Below, in pieces: positions 26,902 through 36,163 of a stretch of 64,000 nucleotides of DNA. A program made the translations under genes and the position numbers. Below the pieces are notes generated by a model. That model saw nothing but the letters and a program-made list of their open reading frames with translations, made no database searches and was not told where the DNA came from. The DNA comes from Prosthecobacter sp. (GTDB lineage Bacteria; Verrucomicrobiota; Verrucomicrobiia; Verrucomicrobiales; Verrucomicrobiaceae): contig NZ_JAGRPF010000006.1 in assembly GCF_020439865.1 (NCBI RefSeq), forward strand, positions 1-64,000, given 5' to 3'. The stretch's first letter is position 1. Each line of letters starts with the position of its first letter.

Positions 26902-28038
26902 TCAGTAAATGTACGTCAGGCCTGTCATCACCGTCCAGCCGCTCAGATCCAGGCTGAACTCCGTGGGACCCGAGCCGCCGTGCAAGGTGCCGGTGTAGTC
27001 GTAGCGGCCAGCCAGCATCGCATACCAGCGTTCACTGATCTGCGCGGCCAGATTTGCCTGAAGGTAAAAGCCCGGCAGCACCTTGCTGCCGCTACTGTGG
27101 TAGCCCCATGCGCCCAGTGAGCCGCCGCCGCGCGCCAGCAGGGTCTCCACAGTGTCCACGTTCCAGAAGGCGAAGTTCACTGCCAGACCGGTGCTGAAAC
27201 CGGCTTGAAAGCGGCCGTCCGGGCTCTGGTAGTTCAGGTGCGGCCCCAGCGAAAGCGTGTGCAGATCCAGTCCGAAGGAGCGGTTGTAGGCGCTGTCCAC
27301 CACGATGGCGCGCATCACTGTCACCGTGTCCTCGGTATGAGCGATTGGCGCGATGGGGATCGTCGCCCCGCCGGCAGGACTGCCCGTGTAAGTGGAGCCC
27401 GGGCCCGGCGACACGCCGAAATCGTTTCCGCCGTAGAGATCGGAGATCGTCGTGGTGCTGATAGTCTGCGTCACGAGGCCCGCGAACGCCGCACGGAGCT
27501 GTGAAAGTCTCATCCCCGTCAGCGAGTAGCCAAATTCCAGCGACAGCTCCCAGCCTCCGTTCTTCCAGAGGGCGGGGGACTCCAGTTTGATGAAAAAGCC
27601 CGGGCCGTTGAGGCGGTCTGAGGCGCCGCCCTGCTGGCTGGCGAAAAGCGTCGCCGTGTTCGTCGTCGTAACGTCCGTCTTCAGCAGTTCAAATTCAAAG
27701 CCCTCGTCTTGAAACACGTCCACAACGGTGGTGGCGTCCCAGCCGAAGTTTGAGGTCGTCACGCCGTTGTTGAGGTTGTCTGGCAGCACGAACCCGTTGT
27801 CGTACACGCCCGGCGGCAGGCCGCTGAAGGTCGTCGTGCCGTTGATCGTCACCAGACTCTGGGATGCGCCAGGGTTCCAGTGCAGCCGGCCCACTGACCG
27901 CCACTGCGGCCCCGAGCTGATCCGCCACCCAGACGATGTTGTCGTTGAAGACGGCATCTGCGCCTGCGCCCGAACTGCCGCCAGCGTCATGCCGACGAGC
28001 ACGACGGTGGAAAGTATTCTGGAAAGCTTTGGGAGCAT
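26902..28038 (-). CDS. candidate outer-membrane beta-barrel protein
   Basis: 378 residues from the ATG at 28038, the only start that opens a signal peptide (MLPKLSRILSTVVLVGMTLAAVRAQAQ has 27 residues, cut after AQA). Beyond it the sequence alternates short amphipathic strands with Gly/Ser/Thr turns, and it ends in aromatic strands (SLDLSGWTVMTGLTYIY, terminal Tyr) as expected for BAM-inserted barrels. No enzymatic motif. Similar one-off barrels occur in Verrucomicrobia without known function. Convergent with the SGNH gene and divergent from the small membrane protein across 237 bases. Confidence 0.7.
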   Translation of the reverse strand: MLPKLSRILSTVVLVGMTLAAVRAQAQMPSSTTTSSGWRISSGPQWRSVGRLHWNPGASQSLVTINGTTTFSGLPPGVYDNGFVLPDNLNNGVTTSNFGWDATTVVDVFQDEGFEFELLKTDVTTTNTATLFASQQGGASDRLNGPGFFIKLESPALWKNGGWELSLEFGYSLTGMRLSQLRAAFAGLVTQTISTTTISDLYGGNDFGVSPGPGSTYTGSPAGGATIPIAPIAHTEDTVTVMRAIVVDSAYNRSFGLDLHTLSLGPHLNYQSPDGRFQAGFSTGLAVNFAFWNVDTVETLLARGGGSLGAWGYHSSGSKVLPGFYLQANLAAQISERWYAMLAGRYDYTGTLHGGSGPTEFSLDLSGWTVMTGLTYIY

Positions 28039-28275
28039 GAGGCGCGTGGGTAGCTGCTGTTTGGGCAGACAACCGCCTATCAAAGCGTCTGTCACAGAAA
28101 AAGGGAATCCTAAGGCTGTAAGAAGAATGTGATCGGCTGCGCCTCCTCCCTCGCCACATCTCCCTCGTTCCGCAAAACCATCCTGCTCCGCTCGTGGAGC
28201 TGCAATGGACAGGGACCCAAGAACCACCAGGATACTCCTTGGCTCAACGCGTTCGCGGGCTAGCATCCGGCCTTC

Positions 28276-28590
28276 ATGAACTCACCGACGCCGCCCGCAT
28301 CCCGTTCCACCGGCGTTCTGTGGTTTTTGTGGATCACCTCCTGCGTCGTCGGTCCTGCGCTCGCCTTCCTCTTTGCCGCCAGCAGTGGGTTTGCGGGGAA
28401 CACCGCACTCACTCTCTCCGCCGTGGGTGTTTTTGTCACCTCGTGCCTGATCGCCAGCCGCCTGACTTCCCGTCTTCTGCCTTCCATTCTTCTTAGCCTC
28501 GCTTTCATGATTGGCGGCATCGTGATCGCCTGCGCCGCCTTCTTTGCCACCTGCCTCGGCAGCGCGGTCGTCCCCTCCGGCCTGCACTGA
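28276..28590 (+). CDS. small membrane protein, unknown
   Basis: 104 residues, no recognised family. Three hydrophobic segments: about 14-38 (LWFLWITSCVVGPALAFLFA), 42-62, and 69-95 (SILLSLAFMIGGIVIACAAF). Short Ser/Thr/Pro-rich N-terminus. The ATG is the first start of the frame. No operon partner: 268 bases separate it from yaeQ. Confidence 0.5.
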   Translation: MNSPTPPASRSTGVLWFLWITSCVVGPALAFLFAASSGFAGNTALTLSAVGVFVTSCLIASRLTSRLLPSILLSLAFMIGGIVIACAAFFATCLGSAVVPSGLH

Positions 28591-28857
28591 CGCCATCCGC
28601 ACCTGCGCCAGTTGCGACACCACGGCAGGGATGATGGGAGGGCAGGGATTCCGTCCTGCCGAAGTGGGCAACGTAGGAGCGTTAGAATGATCATGCGCAT
28701 GGCTGCTTCGACCCTCAACGTCTGCTTCGCGGCCGTGGGAGTGCTGCTGACGATGGGAATGACGGCGGCAGTTTGGCGTTGCCGCAGGAGCCGGGGATGC
28801 TGTCTCGACGTGCGAAGCACCTGTTGACCACGCCGTAACGGGACTCTACGTCGGCGC
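28591..28857. other. intergenic stretch with short hairpin
   Basis: No convincing gene. A GGCAGG/CCTGCC stem (28641-28646 with 28655-28660) lies downstream of the small membrane gene without a T-run, so it is not a standard terminator; it may be a dispersed intergenic element. An open frame with one hydrophobic stretch (28687-28827) is present, but its Arg/Cys-rich ends argue against a protein. Confidence 0.35.
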
Positions 28858-29415
28858 ATGGCGCTCAAAGCAATCATCTACAAGGCGGCGGTTTCGTTTT
28901 CGGATCTGGACCAGAATGTGTACCGCGATCACACACTGACGCTGGCGCGGCACCCGTCTGAGACGGAGGAGCGGATGATGCTGCGGCTGCTGGCCTTTGT
29001 GCTGAACGCGCCGGAGAACAACGACCTGGGCACGCTGGAGTTCGGCAAGGACATGTGGGAGGCGGATGAGCCGGCGCTGAGCCAGCATGATCTGACTGGG
29101 CTGCTGCTGCACTGGATCGAGCTTGGTCAGCCGGACGAGAAGCGGCTTGTGCGCGTGTGCGGGCGGTCGAAGCGGGTGACGGTTTACAGCTACGGAAGCT
29201 CGGTGCCGGCGTGGTGGATGGGACTGGCGGGGAAGTTTGCGCGCGTGAACAATCTGACAGTGTGGCAGATCCCGGTGGCGCAGAGTCAGGCGCTGGGAGC
29301 GCTGGCGCAGCGGTCGATGGATCTTAACGTCACGCTGCAGGACGGCGTGCTGTTTGTGGGAGAAGGGGAGCGGAGCGTGGAGATCACGCCGGTGCGGTTG
29401 TTTGGCGCGGAGTGA
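28858..29415 (+). CDS. yaeQ: YaeQ family protein
   Basis: 185 residues, normal family length. N-terminus MALKAIIYKAAVSFSDLDQN, the conserved HPSETEERMMLRLLAFVLNA helix and the WIELGQPDEKRL strand with its acidic/Lys residues identify YaeQ, a variant PD-(D/E)XK nuclease-fold protein. Biochemical role unclear; the E. coli gene was studied as a suppressor linked to RfaH. Cytoplasmic, no signal. Ends before a strong bidirectional hairpin shared with the convergent metalloprotease gene. Confidence 0.92.
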   Translation: MALKAIIYKAAVSFSDLDQNVYRDHTLTLARHPSETEERMMLRLLAFVLNAPENNDLGTLEFGKDMWEADEPALSQHDLTGLLLHWIELGQPDEKRLVRVCGRSKRVTVYSYGSSVPAWWMGLAGKFARVNNLTVWQIPVAQSQALGALAQRSMDLNVTLQDGVLFVGEGERSVEITPVRLFGAE

Positions 29416-29441
29416 TGTCGAAGGGCGCTGCGGAATTCCAA

Positions 29442-29480
29442 AAACGACAAAGCCGCGCGGGTCGGCGCGGCTTTGCGTTT
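29442..29480. terminator. bidirectional terminator between yaeQ and the metalloprotease gene
   Basis: Perfect 11-bp stem (29448-29458 with 29465-29475), 6-base loop, extended after one bulged A by AAACG (29442-29446) pairing with CGTTT (29476-29480). The A-rich left side and T-rich right side serve transcription from both convergent genes. Confidence 0.88.
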
Positions 29481-29509
29481 GGGCTGTTGGAGAACAAGAG
29501 CGGGTCAGG

Positions 29510-31495
29510 TCACGGGGTGCTGATGGAGTCGACGGTCTCGACATTCTGCTGAGGAGCATAGGTATAGCCGGAGAGGGTGATGCCGGTGACCGTGAAGGTG
29601 AAAGTGCCGCGGTTTTTGGTGCGGCCGGAGGCGAAGGAGGCGGTGCCTTTGCGACTGGTGGTCTTGACTGAGGTGCCGCTGGTGAGGCCGCTCCACTGGC
29701 CGGTGACATTGGCGCCGGAGACGACGGTGCCGTTCTGATTCTTCACGGTGACGGTGGCGGTGGCCTGATAGCCCTGCTTGGAACTGCCGAGGCTCATCTG
29801 GATGCTGGCGACGTAGAGGACGTTGTTGCTTTGAACGACGATGGTGACGGTGTCCGCGGCGGAGGAGAGGCCGCTGTGGTCGGTGACAACGAGGGAGGCG
29901 GTGTAGGTGCCTGCGGTGGTGTAGGAGTGGACGGGATTGGCCTCGGTGGAGACGGTGCCGTCACCGAAGTCCCAGCTGTAGGAGGCGATGCTGCCATCGG
30001 GATCGTAGCTGCCGAGGCTGGAGAAGTTCACGCTGAGGGGACCTGTGCCGGTGGTGGGGGCGGAGCTGTCTGCGACGGCGATGGGGGCCTGTCCGTTGAC
30101 GGGGACGACGCTGCCGGTGAGGCTAAACTGGCCTAGGCTGCCGTAGTCGTTGTAGGCGGTGAGGGGATCGCCGGTTCCGACGCCATCGACGGCGAGGTAA
30201 TAGGTGCCTTGGGCGAGGGTGGCGCTGAGAGTGGCCCCCAGGGTGGAGGGATTGGCGGAGCTGACGAGGTTTCCGAGGCCGTCGTAGAGCGCGAGCTGGA
30301 TGTCGAGGTTCGGTGAGACGGGGGCGGGGGTGGCGGTGAAGCTAACAGGGCCGGCGCCAGTGGTGAAGCCGAAGAGGTCGATGTCGGTGCGGCGCTCGAT
30401 GATGCCGCTGGCAGTGGGAGAGGTACCTTCAAGCAGGGTGGCATCGACGATGCTGTCGCCGTGCTGGTCGGCACGGTATCCGACGACTCCAGAGATGATT
30501 GCGGTGTCGTCCTGAAGGTTGTTGGCGCTGGGGTATTCCCCTTTGCTCCACTGCACGACGTCCTTGTAGTAGCCGACGCCCATGATGGGCGCCCAGTTGG
30601 CATGGCCTTGATAGTACTCGGTGATGTTGGTCTGGCCGTCGTGGCTGAGGTTGAAGGTGTGACCGGCCTCGTGGCTGACGGCTTCGGCGGTGTATTTGGC
30701 ATTTCCGCTGCCGAGCTGGTCGGGGAAGACGAAGGCAGGGGTGTCGGAGTTCCAGGAGAAGGAATTGAGGTATGCGACGCCACCTGCGCCTGCGCCATAC
30801 CAGTCGTAGCTGCTGCCGCCGACGCAGACGCGAACGCCGAACTGGGTGTCTGAGCTGGAGGTTTTTCGCAACGCCTCGAGGCCTGGGTCTTCTGTGGTGA
30901 CGTCAACGTCGAAGGGGGCATAGTCCTCCGCGACGCGCTGCCAGATGGAGTAGATGTTGTCGAGCTCGGTGACGGTGTAGGTGGTCTTGTCAGAATCAGC
31001 GCTGTAGGGAGGCGTGACGATGTTTGCGCCGCCGGTAAAACCACTGTTCCAGTAGGTGCCGGTGGTGGTGTGACCGTCGAAGTCGAGATAGATCGTCTTT
31101 GACGCTCCCGGCCTGCTGTGGAGGAGGAAGGTGTCGGCGACGGAAAGCGTGCCTGAGGGCGAGGTGGAACCCGAGGCGGTGGCGCCTTTGACGACGGCGT
31201 TTTGCAGAGGCAGGAGCCCCTCACAGGCGTAGTGGAGGTGCCCCTGACGGTCCATGCGCAGGGTTTTGTCCTTCTGGCAAAGGTCCCTAAGTTCCTGGTC
31301 CGAGTGCTCATACCAAGCGGCGACTTTGGAAAGACTGGCGCCGAGCGTGGCTGGGATGGCGGTGCTGCGGGTCGTGCGGCCGAAGTTCTGCAACGGGAAG
31401 TTTTCGCCGCGGTGATTGGTTTGAGCTTGGGCGACTGCGGACAGGCCAAAGAAGACTCCAAGGCGAACAGCGAGGGGAAGGAATGCGAGGCGCAT
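29510..31495 (-). CDS. secreted zinc metalloprotease with PPC-like and PKD domains
   Basis: 661 residues; signal peptide about 1-24 (GVFFGLSAVAQA). Protease region about 130-345, with IYLDFDGH leading in and zinc site HEAGHTFNLSH (H275, E276, H279, H285); the usual metzincin Gly at the eighth position is Asn. A Met-turn candidate is APIMGVGYY. Then a pre-peptidase C-terminal-like beta domain about 345-460 (DIDLFGFTTGAG...YYLAVDGVG), a PKD domain about 475-560 (DPDGSIASYSWDFGDGT) and a C-terminal Ig-like region with Lys/Arg-rich strands. Substrate unknown. The start ATG at 31495 is preceded by an AT-rich promoter-like stretch. Convergent with yaeQ. Confidence 0.9.
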   Translation of the reverse strand: MRLAFLPLAVRLGVFFGLSAVAQAQTNHRGENFPLQNFGRTTRSTAIPATLGASLSKVAAWYEHSDQELRDLCQKDKTLRMDRQGHLHYACEGLLPLQNAVVKGATASGSTSPSGTLSVADTFLLHSRPGASKTIYLDFDGHTTTGTYWNSGFTGGANIVTPPYSADSDKTTYTVTELDNIYSIWQRVAEDYAPFDVDVTTEDPGLEALRKTSSSDTQFGVRVCVGGSSYDWYGAGAGGVAYLNSFSWNSDTPAFVFPDQLGSGNAKYTAEAVSHEAGHTFNLSHDGQTNITEYYQGHANWAPIMGVGYYKDVVQWSKGEYPSANNLQDDTAIISGVVGYRADQHGDSIVDATLLEGTSPTASGIIERRTDIDLFGFTTGAGPVSFTATPAPVSPNLDIQLALYDGLGNLVSSANPSTLGATLSATLAQGTYYLAVDGVGTGDPLTAYNDYGSLGQFSLTGSVVPVNGQAPIAVADSSAPTTGTGPLSVNFSSLGSYDPDGSIASYSWDFGDGTVSTEANPVHSYTTAGTYTASLVVTDHSGLSSAADTVTIVVQSNNVLYVASIQMSLGSSKQGYQATATVTVKNQNGTVVSGANVTGQWSGLTSGTSVKTTSRKGTASFASGRTKNRGTFTFTVTGITLSGYTYAPQQNVETVDSISTP

Positions 31496-31509
31496 GATAA
31501 TATTATTTT

Positions 31510-31538
31510 GCTATAATTACCATAATTTGGCCAACCAA
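31510..31538 (-). promoter_or_regulatory. possible promoter of the metalloprotease gene
   Basis: On the minus strand, TTGGTT (31533-31538), 17-base spacer, TATAGC (31510-31515), in the only strongly AT-rich patch of the area. It lies only 14 bases before the start codon, implying a very short leader, so the exact boxes are uncertain. Confidence 0.3.
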
Positions 31539-31654
31539 GTCAAGTGGGTAGCCAGTTCAGGTGCCGAGCTTGAAGGTAGGCACAGGCGGAATGGCGAGCC
31601 TTCAGTCTTGTTTGGAGATTGACTGTGGATGGCAGGTTCCGCTAAACCAGCTGG

Positions 31655-32533
31655 ATGCGTGGTGGGTGTTTACAGGTACTCTTGGGAATGGCCGTTGTGC
31701 TGGGGTTGGCGGCTTGCTCGCCGATCAAGACGGTTACGATGTCGCCGCACTCGGCGCGGAACTGCCTGAACAACACCGTGGATTTCGGCCATGATGGCGG
31801 AGTGGTGCGACCGGATGCACTGCGTGCGATGGGCGTGGAACTCATGATTCACCGGGCAACGGCGGGCGGTCATGCGGATGTGGACTATGCGCGACGGGAG
31901 CGTGTGGCGCGTGCCGCAGGTCTGAAGTGGGGCGCATATCATTACATGAAGAAGCGTATGAGCCTTGAGGGACAGCTTGGGCAGTTCATGAACACGGTGG
32001 CTGCGACGGCGCGGCGCAATGGGACGACGGCCTATCCGCTGATACTGGTGCTGGACAATGAGGGCGCAGACCGTGTGTCATGGAGCGAACTGGCGCGTGC
32101 GGCGCGGATCGTGCAGTCACGCACGGGGGCATGGCCGCTGCTCTACTGCAGTGTGCCTCTGCGAGGCATGGCAACGTTTGACCAGCAGTGCCGCGAACTG
32201 GAGTCGCTGACCGCCGACGACCGCCGCGTGCTGCGCACCTGCGGCCTGTGGATTCCGCGCTACGGTGAACAGCCGGGAACGCACGTGCACTTCAGCGTGC
32301 CGCGCGTGTTTGGCAGTTGGACGTTCTGGCAGTACTGCGGGGACATCGGTGGCCGGCCAAAGTCGCCGTTCTTTGATCCGGAATTCTCCGGGAATGTAGG
32401 CGCCGGTTTCACACGCAGCGGCGGCGGTTCATCGCTGCGGCATTTTTGTGATCGCAGCGTGTTTCGCGGATCGCATGCAGCGTTCGAGCGTTTCTGCCAC
32501 GAGCATGCGTCGGCGGTTTTGCTGTGGCGGTGA
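31655..32533 (+). CDS. GH25 lysozyme-like lipoprotein
   Basis: Muramidase of glycoside hydrolase family 25, cleaving the MurNAc-GlcNAc bond of peptidoglycan. 292 residues. Lipoprotein signal with lipobox LGLAAC (Cys21) predicts membrane anchoring. Catalytic positions: D43 in VDFGHDGG and the D134-N-E136 pair in LILVLDNEG; GAYHYMKK and the late WTFWQYCGD strand are typical of the barrel. A 50-residue C-terminal extension follows with several His and Cys. The ATG at 31655 places the lipobox correctly. Next gene (heme dehydrogenase) is 74 bases downstream; possible cell-wall remodelling or attack on other bacteria. Confidence 0.85.
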   Translation: MRGGCLQVLLGMAVVLGLAACSPIKTVTMSPHSARNCLNNTVDFGHDGGVVRPDALRAMGVELMIHRATAGGHADVDYARRERVARAAGLKWGAYHYMKKRMSLEGQLGQFMNTVAATARRNGTTAYPLILVLDNEGADRVSWSELARAARIVQSRTGAWPLLYCSVPLRGMATFDQQCRELESLTADDRRVLRTCGLWIPRYGEQPGTHVHFSVPRVFGSWTFWQYCGDIGGRPKSPFFDPEFSGNVGAGFTRSGGGSSLRHFCDRSVFRGSHAAFERFCHEHASAVLLWR

Positions 32534-32607
32534 TTTTAGGTTTGATTTCGCGGAGAGAATGCTTGCCAAAAAGCCTGCACAGGGCCGTAATCTGCGGCTC
32601 CTCTCTT

Positions 32608-35600
32608 ATGATGACCCGCCTTGCCCTGATTCTTGTTGGTTCGATTGGTTTTGCGCACGCTTCGCAGCCGACTTCGCTCGCTGATCTGCCGGATGCGCAC
32701 CCAGAGGCGGAGCTGAAAGCGTTCGTGGTGCCGGAGGGCTTTGAGGTGAATCTGTTCGCAGCGGAGCCGATGATTCAAAAGCCGGTGCAGATGAACTGGG
32801 ATGCGCAGGGCCGCCTGTGGGTGGTGACGAGCACAACCTATCCGCACATCAAGCCGGGCGAAGAGGCAAAGGATCAGGTGGTGGTGCTGGAGGATACTGA
32901 CGGCGACGGCAAGGCGGACAAATCGACGACCTTTGCCGAAGGTCTGCACATTCCAACCGCACTGGCACCGGGTGATGGCGGTCTCTATGTGGCGAACTCG
33001 ACTGAGGTCTTGTTTTTGAAGGACACGAATGGCGATCTCAAGGCGGATGAACGCACTGTCCTGCTCAGCGGTTTCGGCACGGAAGACACGCATCATTTGC
33101 TGCACACGTTCCGCTGGGGCCCGGAGGGAATGCTGTACTTTTTGCAGTCGATCTACATCCATACGCACATGGAAACGCCGTATGGCGTGCGCCGGCTGAT
33201 GGGCGGCGGAGTGTGGGAGTTCCGACCTGAGACGCGCCGCGCAGAACTACTGAGCAAGGGATTGATCAATCCTTGGGGCTTCGAGTTTGACCGCTGGGGC
33301 CAGAGCTTCGCCTGCGACGGCGCAGGTGGGGAGGGAATCAACTTTATCTTTCCGGGTTCGGTCTTCGCAACTTCACCAGGAGCGAAGCGCATCCTGCATG
33401 GTCTTAGCCCCGGCCAGCCGAAGCAGTGCGGACTGGAGATCATCGAGGATCCGCATTTCCCGGCGGACTGGCAGGGTACGTTTGTGCTGAATGATTTCCG
33501 CGGCAATCGGGTGAACCGCTTCCAACTGACGCCGAGTGGCAGCAGCTACATCGCGAAGCAATTGCCGGATCTGCTGGCAAGCACGCATCGCGCGTTCCGC
33601 CCGATCGATGTGAAGATGGGACCAGACGGTGCTCTCTACATTGCGGACTGGTACAATCCGATCATCCAGCACGGTGAGGTGGACTTCCGCGATGAGCGTC
33701 GCGACCACCAGCACGGCCGCATCTGGCGTGTGACGGCGAAGGGCCGCCCGCTGAGCCCGAGGCCGAAGATCGCCGGAGCCTCGACGGGAGACCTGCTCGA
33801 GATGCTGAAGAGCGACCGCAACTACGTGCGTCGTTTTGCGAAGCGTGAGCTGCGCGATCAAGGCGCGGTCAAAGTAACGAAGGAACTCGATGCATGGGCT
33901 GCGAAACTGGATTCCACGAAGGAGGCGGATGCCCATGCGCTGCTGGAGGCCGCCTGGGCTCGCGAGGGCGTGAATTCCTTTTCGCCCACGATCTGGCGCA
34001 GGCTTTGGGAGAACGGTGATTATCGCATCCGCGCTGCGGCGCTGCGCATCCTGAGCCATCGCTGGAAGGAATTCCCCGATGCGATGAAGGTGCTGGACAA
34101 GGCGGTGGCCGACGAGAATGCGCAGGTGCGTCTGTGGGCGCTGGCAGTGCTGGCGGACATGCGCAAGACGGGAGCGATCAGCGTGGCACTCAAGGTGCTG
34201 GATCATCCGATGGATGAGTCGCTCGACTTTCTGCTGGAACTGACCTGCCGTGAGCAGGCGGATGTCTGGATGCCCGCCGTGGTCAGCGGAAAGTTGAAGC
34301 TGGACGAACGTCCGAAGCATCTGGTCTATGCGATGAAGAGCACCGGGCGCAGTGATGCGTTGCCGCCTTTGTTTGCAGCACTGAAAGGCGGTAAACTGGG
34401 GCCAGAGGATGCGGCGGCTGTGCTCGGCATGGCCGGCGATGCAGCTGACGTAGCACAGGCGAAGGTGATGGCCGGCATGGTCAATGATGCGGCGATGGCG
34501 CCCTACTATATCGGTTTGCAGGACGCGCTGGTGAAGGCGGCCACGGATCGCAAAGTGATTCCCGAAGGCGCCAAGGACACCGTGATGGCATGGTTTGCCC
34601 GGCCCGAACCACATGTGGTGCATCGTGCGGCGATTCTCGCAGGACATTGGAAGGTGGAGGCCGCACGTGAAAAACTCGTGGCGCTGCTGACCGACGCCAA
34701 AACGATCCCGGCCATCCGTGATGGTGCCATGCGCGGTCTGACCGCCCTTGGTGGCGTCAAGACACGCGATCTTTTCGACAAGCTTTTCGTGGACTCGCAG
34801 GATGCCGGATTGCGCGGGCTGATGATCGACGGTCTGACCACCGTTGGCCCCCAGTTGGCGGCGAAGCGCGCCGTGGAGTTTTTGGCTAAAGCTGATGTGG
34901 AGGCGGCAAAACCCGTGCTCACCGTGTTTTTGAAGAACAAGCAGCTGCCAGGCGTGTTGGCGAAGGAGCTGGCGGGCAAGACGATTCTTGACTCTGTGGC
35001 GGTGGAAGGCATCCGCATGGTGACGTCCCGCGGCATTCAGGGGCCGCTCGTCGATGCGCTGAAAGCCGCCGGCGGAGTAAAGCAGATGGACCGGCCGCTG
35101 ACGGGGCCTGAAATGGCCGCTTTAGTGGAAAAAGTGCAGAAAAATGGCGATCCTGCCCGAGGTGAGGCGGTTTATCGCCGCCAGCAGATGCTTTGCATGA
35201 CCTGCCACGCCATTGGCGAGTCCGGTGGTGTTCTGGGGCCGAATCTGGTGAGCATCGGTGCCAGCGCGCCGGTGGACTACCTGATCGAATCCCTGCTGGA
35301 GCCGAGCAAGAAGATCAAAGAAGGCTATCACATGGTCATCATCAGCAAAAAGGACGGGGGAGTCGTCTCTGGCGGTCTCGTGAACGACGGCGCTGAGGAG
35401 TTGACGATTCGTGACCCGGCCAATCAGATCGTGAAAGTGGCCAAATCGGCCATCGCCAAGCGCGAGATGAGCCCGGTGAGCATGATGCCGCCCGGTTTGA
35501 CCGCCAGCCTGCGCGAGGACGAATTTGTCGATCTGGTGCGCTTCCTGTCCGAACTCGGACGGGAAGGAGCCTACAAAACGCAGCCGAATCGCTATGTCCG

Positions 35601-36021
35601 CACTTGGAAGACCATGGCCAAGATGGAGCAAAAGGACGTCGATCACGTTCGCCACGTGGGCAGTTTTGCACTGAACGACGAGACCTATGCCTACCCTTGG
35701 CAGATCGCCTTTAGCAAGGTCGATGGCAATCTGCCGCTGGCCGAACTGCCGGCTGCGCAAAAAATGTACCCTTGGTTTCCGAAGATCGTGCAGTTCGGTC
35801 TGAAACTGGACAGCGGGGGTAAAGTAAAACTGGGCTTTAACACGGTGAAGGGGATTGTGGTAGCCGTGGACGGTGCAGAATTGAAGGAATTGAACCCCCA
35901 GCAGGGGTTGGAACTGACCGCTGGAACTCATCGGATCAGCATCCTGGTGACCCGTGACGCAGGTGATTTGGCGGATTTACGAGTGGAAATCCTAGATGGT
36001 GCCGCAGTGGTGGTGCCATGA
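32608..36021 (+). CDS. PVC-type heme-binding dehydrogenase (membrane-bound dehydrogenase domain, HEAT, cytochrome c)
   Basis: 1,137 residues from the ATG pair at 32608/32611, which opens the signal peptide MMTRLALILVGSIGFAHA; the frame extends upstream into the GH25 gene without similarity. N-terminal beta-propeller of the PVC membrane-bound dehydrogenase type, about 35-420 (FEVNLFAAEPMIQKPVQMNW, DTDGDGKADKSTTFAEGL, PDGALYIADWYNPII); a HEAT-like alpha region about 420-840; a cytochrome c domain with CMTCH at 863-867 and ASAPVDYLIESLLEPSKKIK; and a C-terminal beta region. It is thought to couple periplasmic oxidation, probably of sugars, to electron transfer. Lineage-typical: such proteins are confined mostly to Planctomycetes and Verrucomicrobia. 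The giant repeat gene starts 327 bases later. Confidence 0.93.
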   Translation: MMTRLALILVGSIGFAHASQPTSLADLPDAHPEAELKAFVVPEGFEVNLFAAEPMIQKPVQMNWDAQGRLWVVTSTTYPHIKPGEEAKDQVVVLEDTDGDGKADKSTTFAEGLHIPTALAPGDGGLYVANSTEVLFLKDTNGDLKADERTVLLSGFGTEDTHHLLHTFRWGPEGMLYFLQSIYIHTHMETPYGVRRLMGGGVWEFRPETRRAELLSKGLINPWGFEFDRWGQSFACDGAGGEGINFIFPGSVFATSPGAKRILHGLSPGQPKQCGLEIIEDPHFPADWQGTFVLNDFRGNRVNRFQLTPSGSSYIAKQLPDLLASTHRAFRPIDVKMGPDGALYIADWYNPIIQHGEVDFRDERRDHQHGRIWRVTAKGRPLSPRPKIAGASTGDLLEMLKSDRNYVRRFAKRELRDQGAVKVTKELDAWAAKLDSTKEADAHALLEAAWAREGVNSFSPTIWRRLWENGDYRIRAAALRILSHRWKEFPDAMKVLDKAVADENAQVRLWALAVLADMRKTGAISVALKVLDHPMDESLDFLLELTCREQADVWMPAVVSGKLKLDERPKHLVYAMKSTGRSDALPPLFAALKGGKLGPEDAAAVLGMAGDAADVAQAKVMAGMVNDAAMAPYYIGLQDALVKAATDRKVIPEGAKDTVMAWFARPEPHVVHRAAILAGHWKVEAAREKLVALLTDAKTIPAIRDGAMRGLTALGGVKTRDLFDKLFVDSQDAGLRGLMIDGLTTVGPQLAAKRAVEFLAKADVEAAKPVLTVFLKNKQLPGVLAKELAGKTILDSVAVEGIRMVTSRGIQGPLVDALKAAGGVKQMDRPLTGPEMAALVEKVQKNGDPARGEAVYRRQQMLCMTCHAIGESGGVLGPNLVSIGASAPVDYLIESLLEPSKKIKEGYHMVIISKKDGGVVSGGLVNDGAEELTIRDPANQIVKVAKSAIAKREMSPVSMMPPGLTASLREDEFVDLVRFLSELGREGAYKTQPNRYVRTWKTMAKMEQKDVDHVRHVGSFALNDETYAYPWQIAFSKVDGNLPLAELPAAQKMYPWFPKIVQFGLKLDSGGKVKLGFNTVKGIVVAVDGAELKELNPQQGLELTAGTHRISILVTRDAGDLADLRVEILDGAAVVVP

Positions 36022-36063
36022 AGCTTCGCAAAGCTGAAAAGTGGTATGGTCGATGTATTTGCA

Positions 36064-36093
36064 TTGACGTGGCAAGGACGTTTTCGCTATTCT
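36064..36093 (+). promoter_or_regulatory. possible promoter of the giant repeat gene
   Basis: TTGACG (36064-36069), 18-base spacer, TATTCT (36088-36093). If used, the transcript would have a leader of about 250 bases that includes the small Cys-rich frame. A second TTGACG at 36300-36305 lacks a -10 partner. Confidence 0.35.
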
Positions 36094-36163
36094 GAACGCA
36101 AAGGCCACAATCCATGTCTTACCCTGGCATGTATTGTGGGCTCAACTATTCCTTTGCGAACAC

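Noticed and set aside
28612..28827. Open frame of 71 codons with one hydrophobic segment.
   Set aside because: Arg/His/Cys-rich ends, overlaps the intergenic hairpin and has no start context; the hydrophobic part alone is not enough support.
31496..31530. AT-rich patch considered as an origin or attachment site.
   Set aside because: Too short, no DnaA boxes, no flanking repeats or integrase; best explained as a promoter region.
32524..32607. Upstream extension of the heme dehydrogenase frame.
   Set aside because: Its first bases overlap the GH25 stop and it would put 28 residues before an obvious signal peptide.
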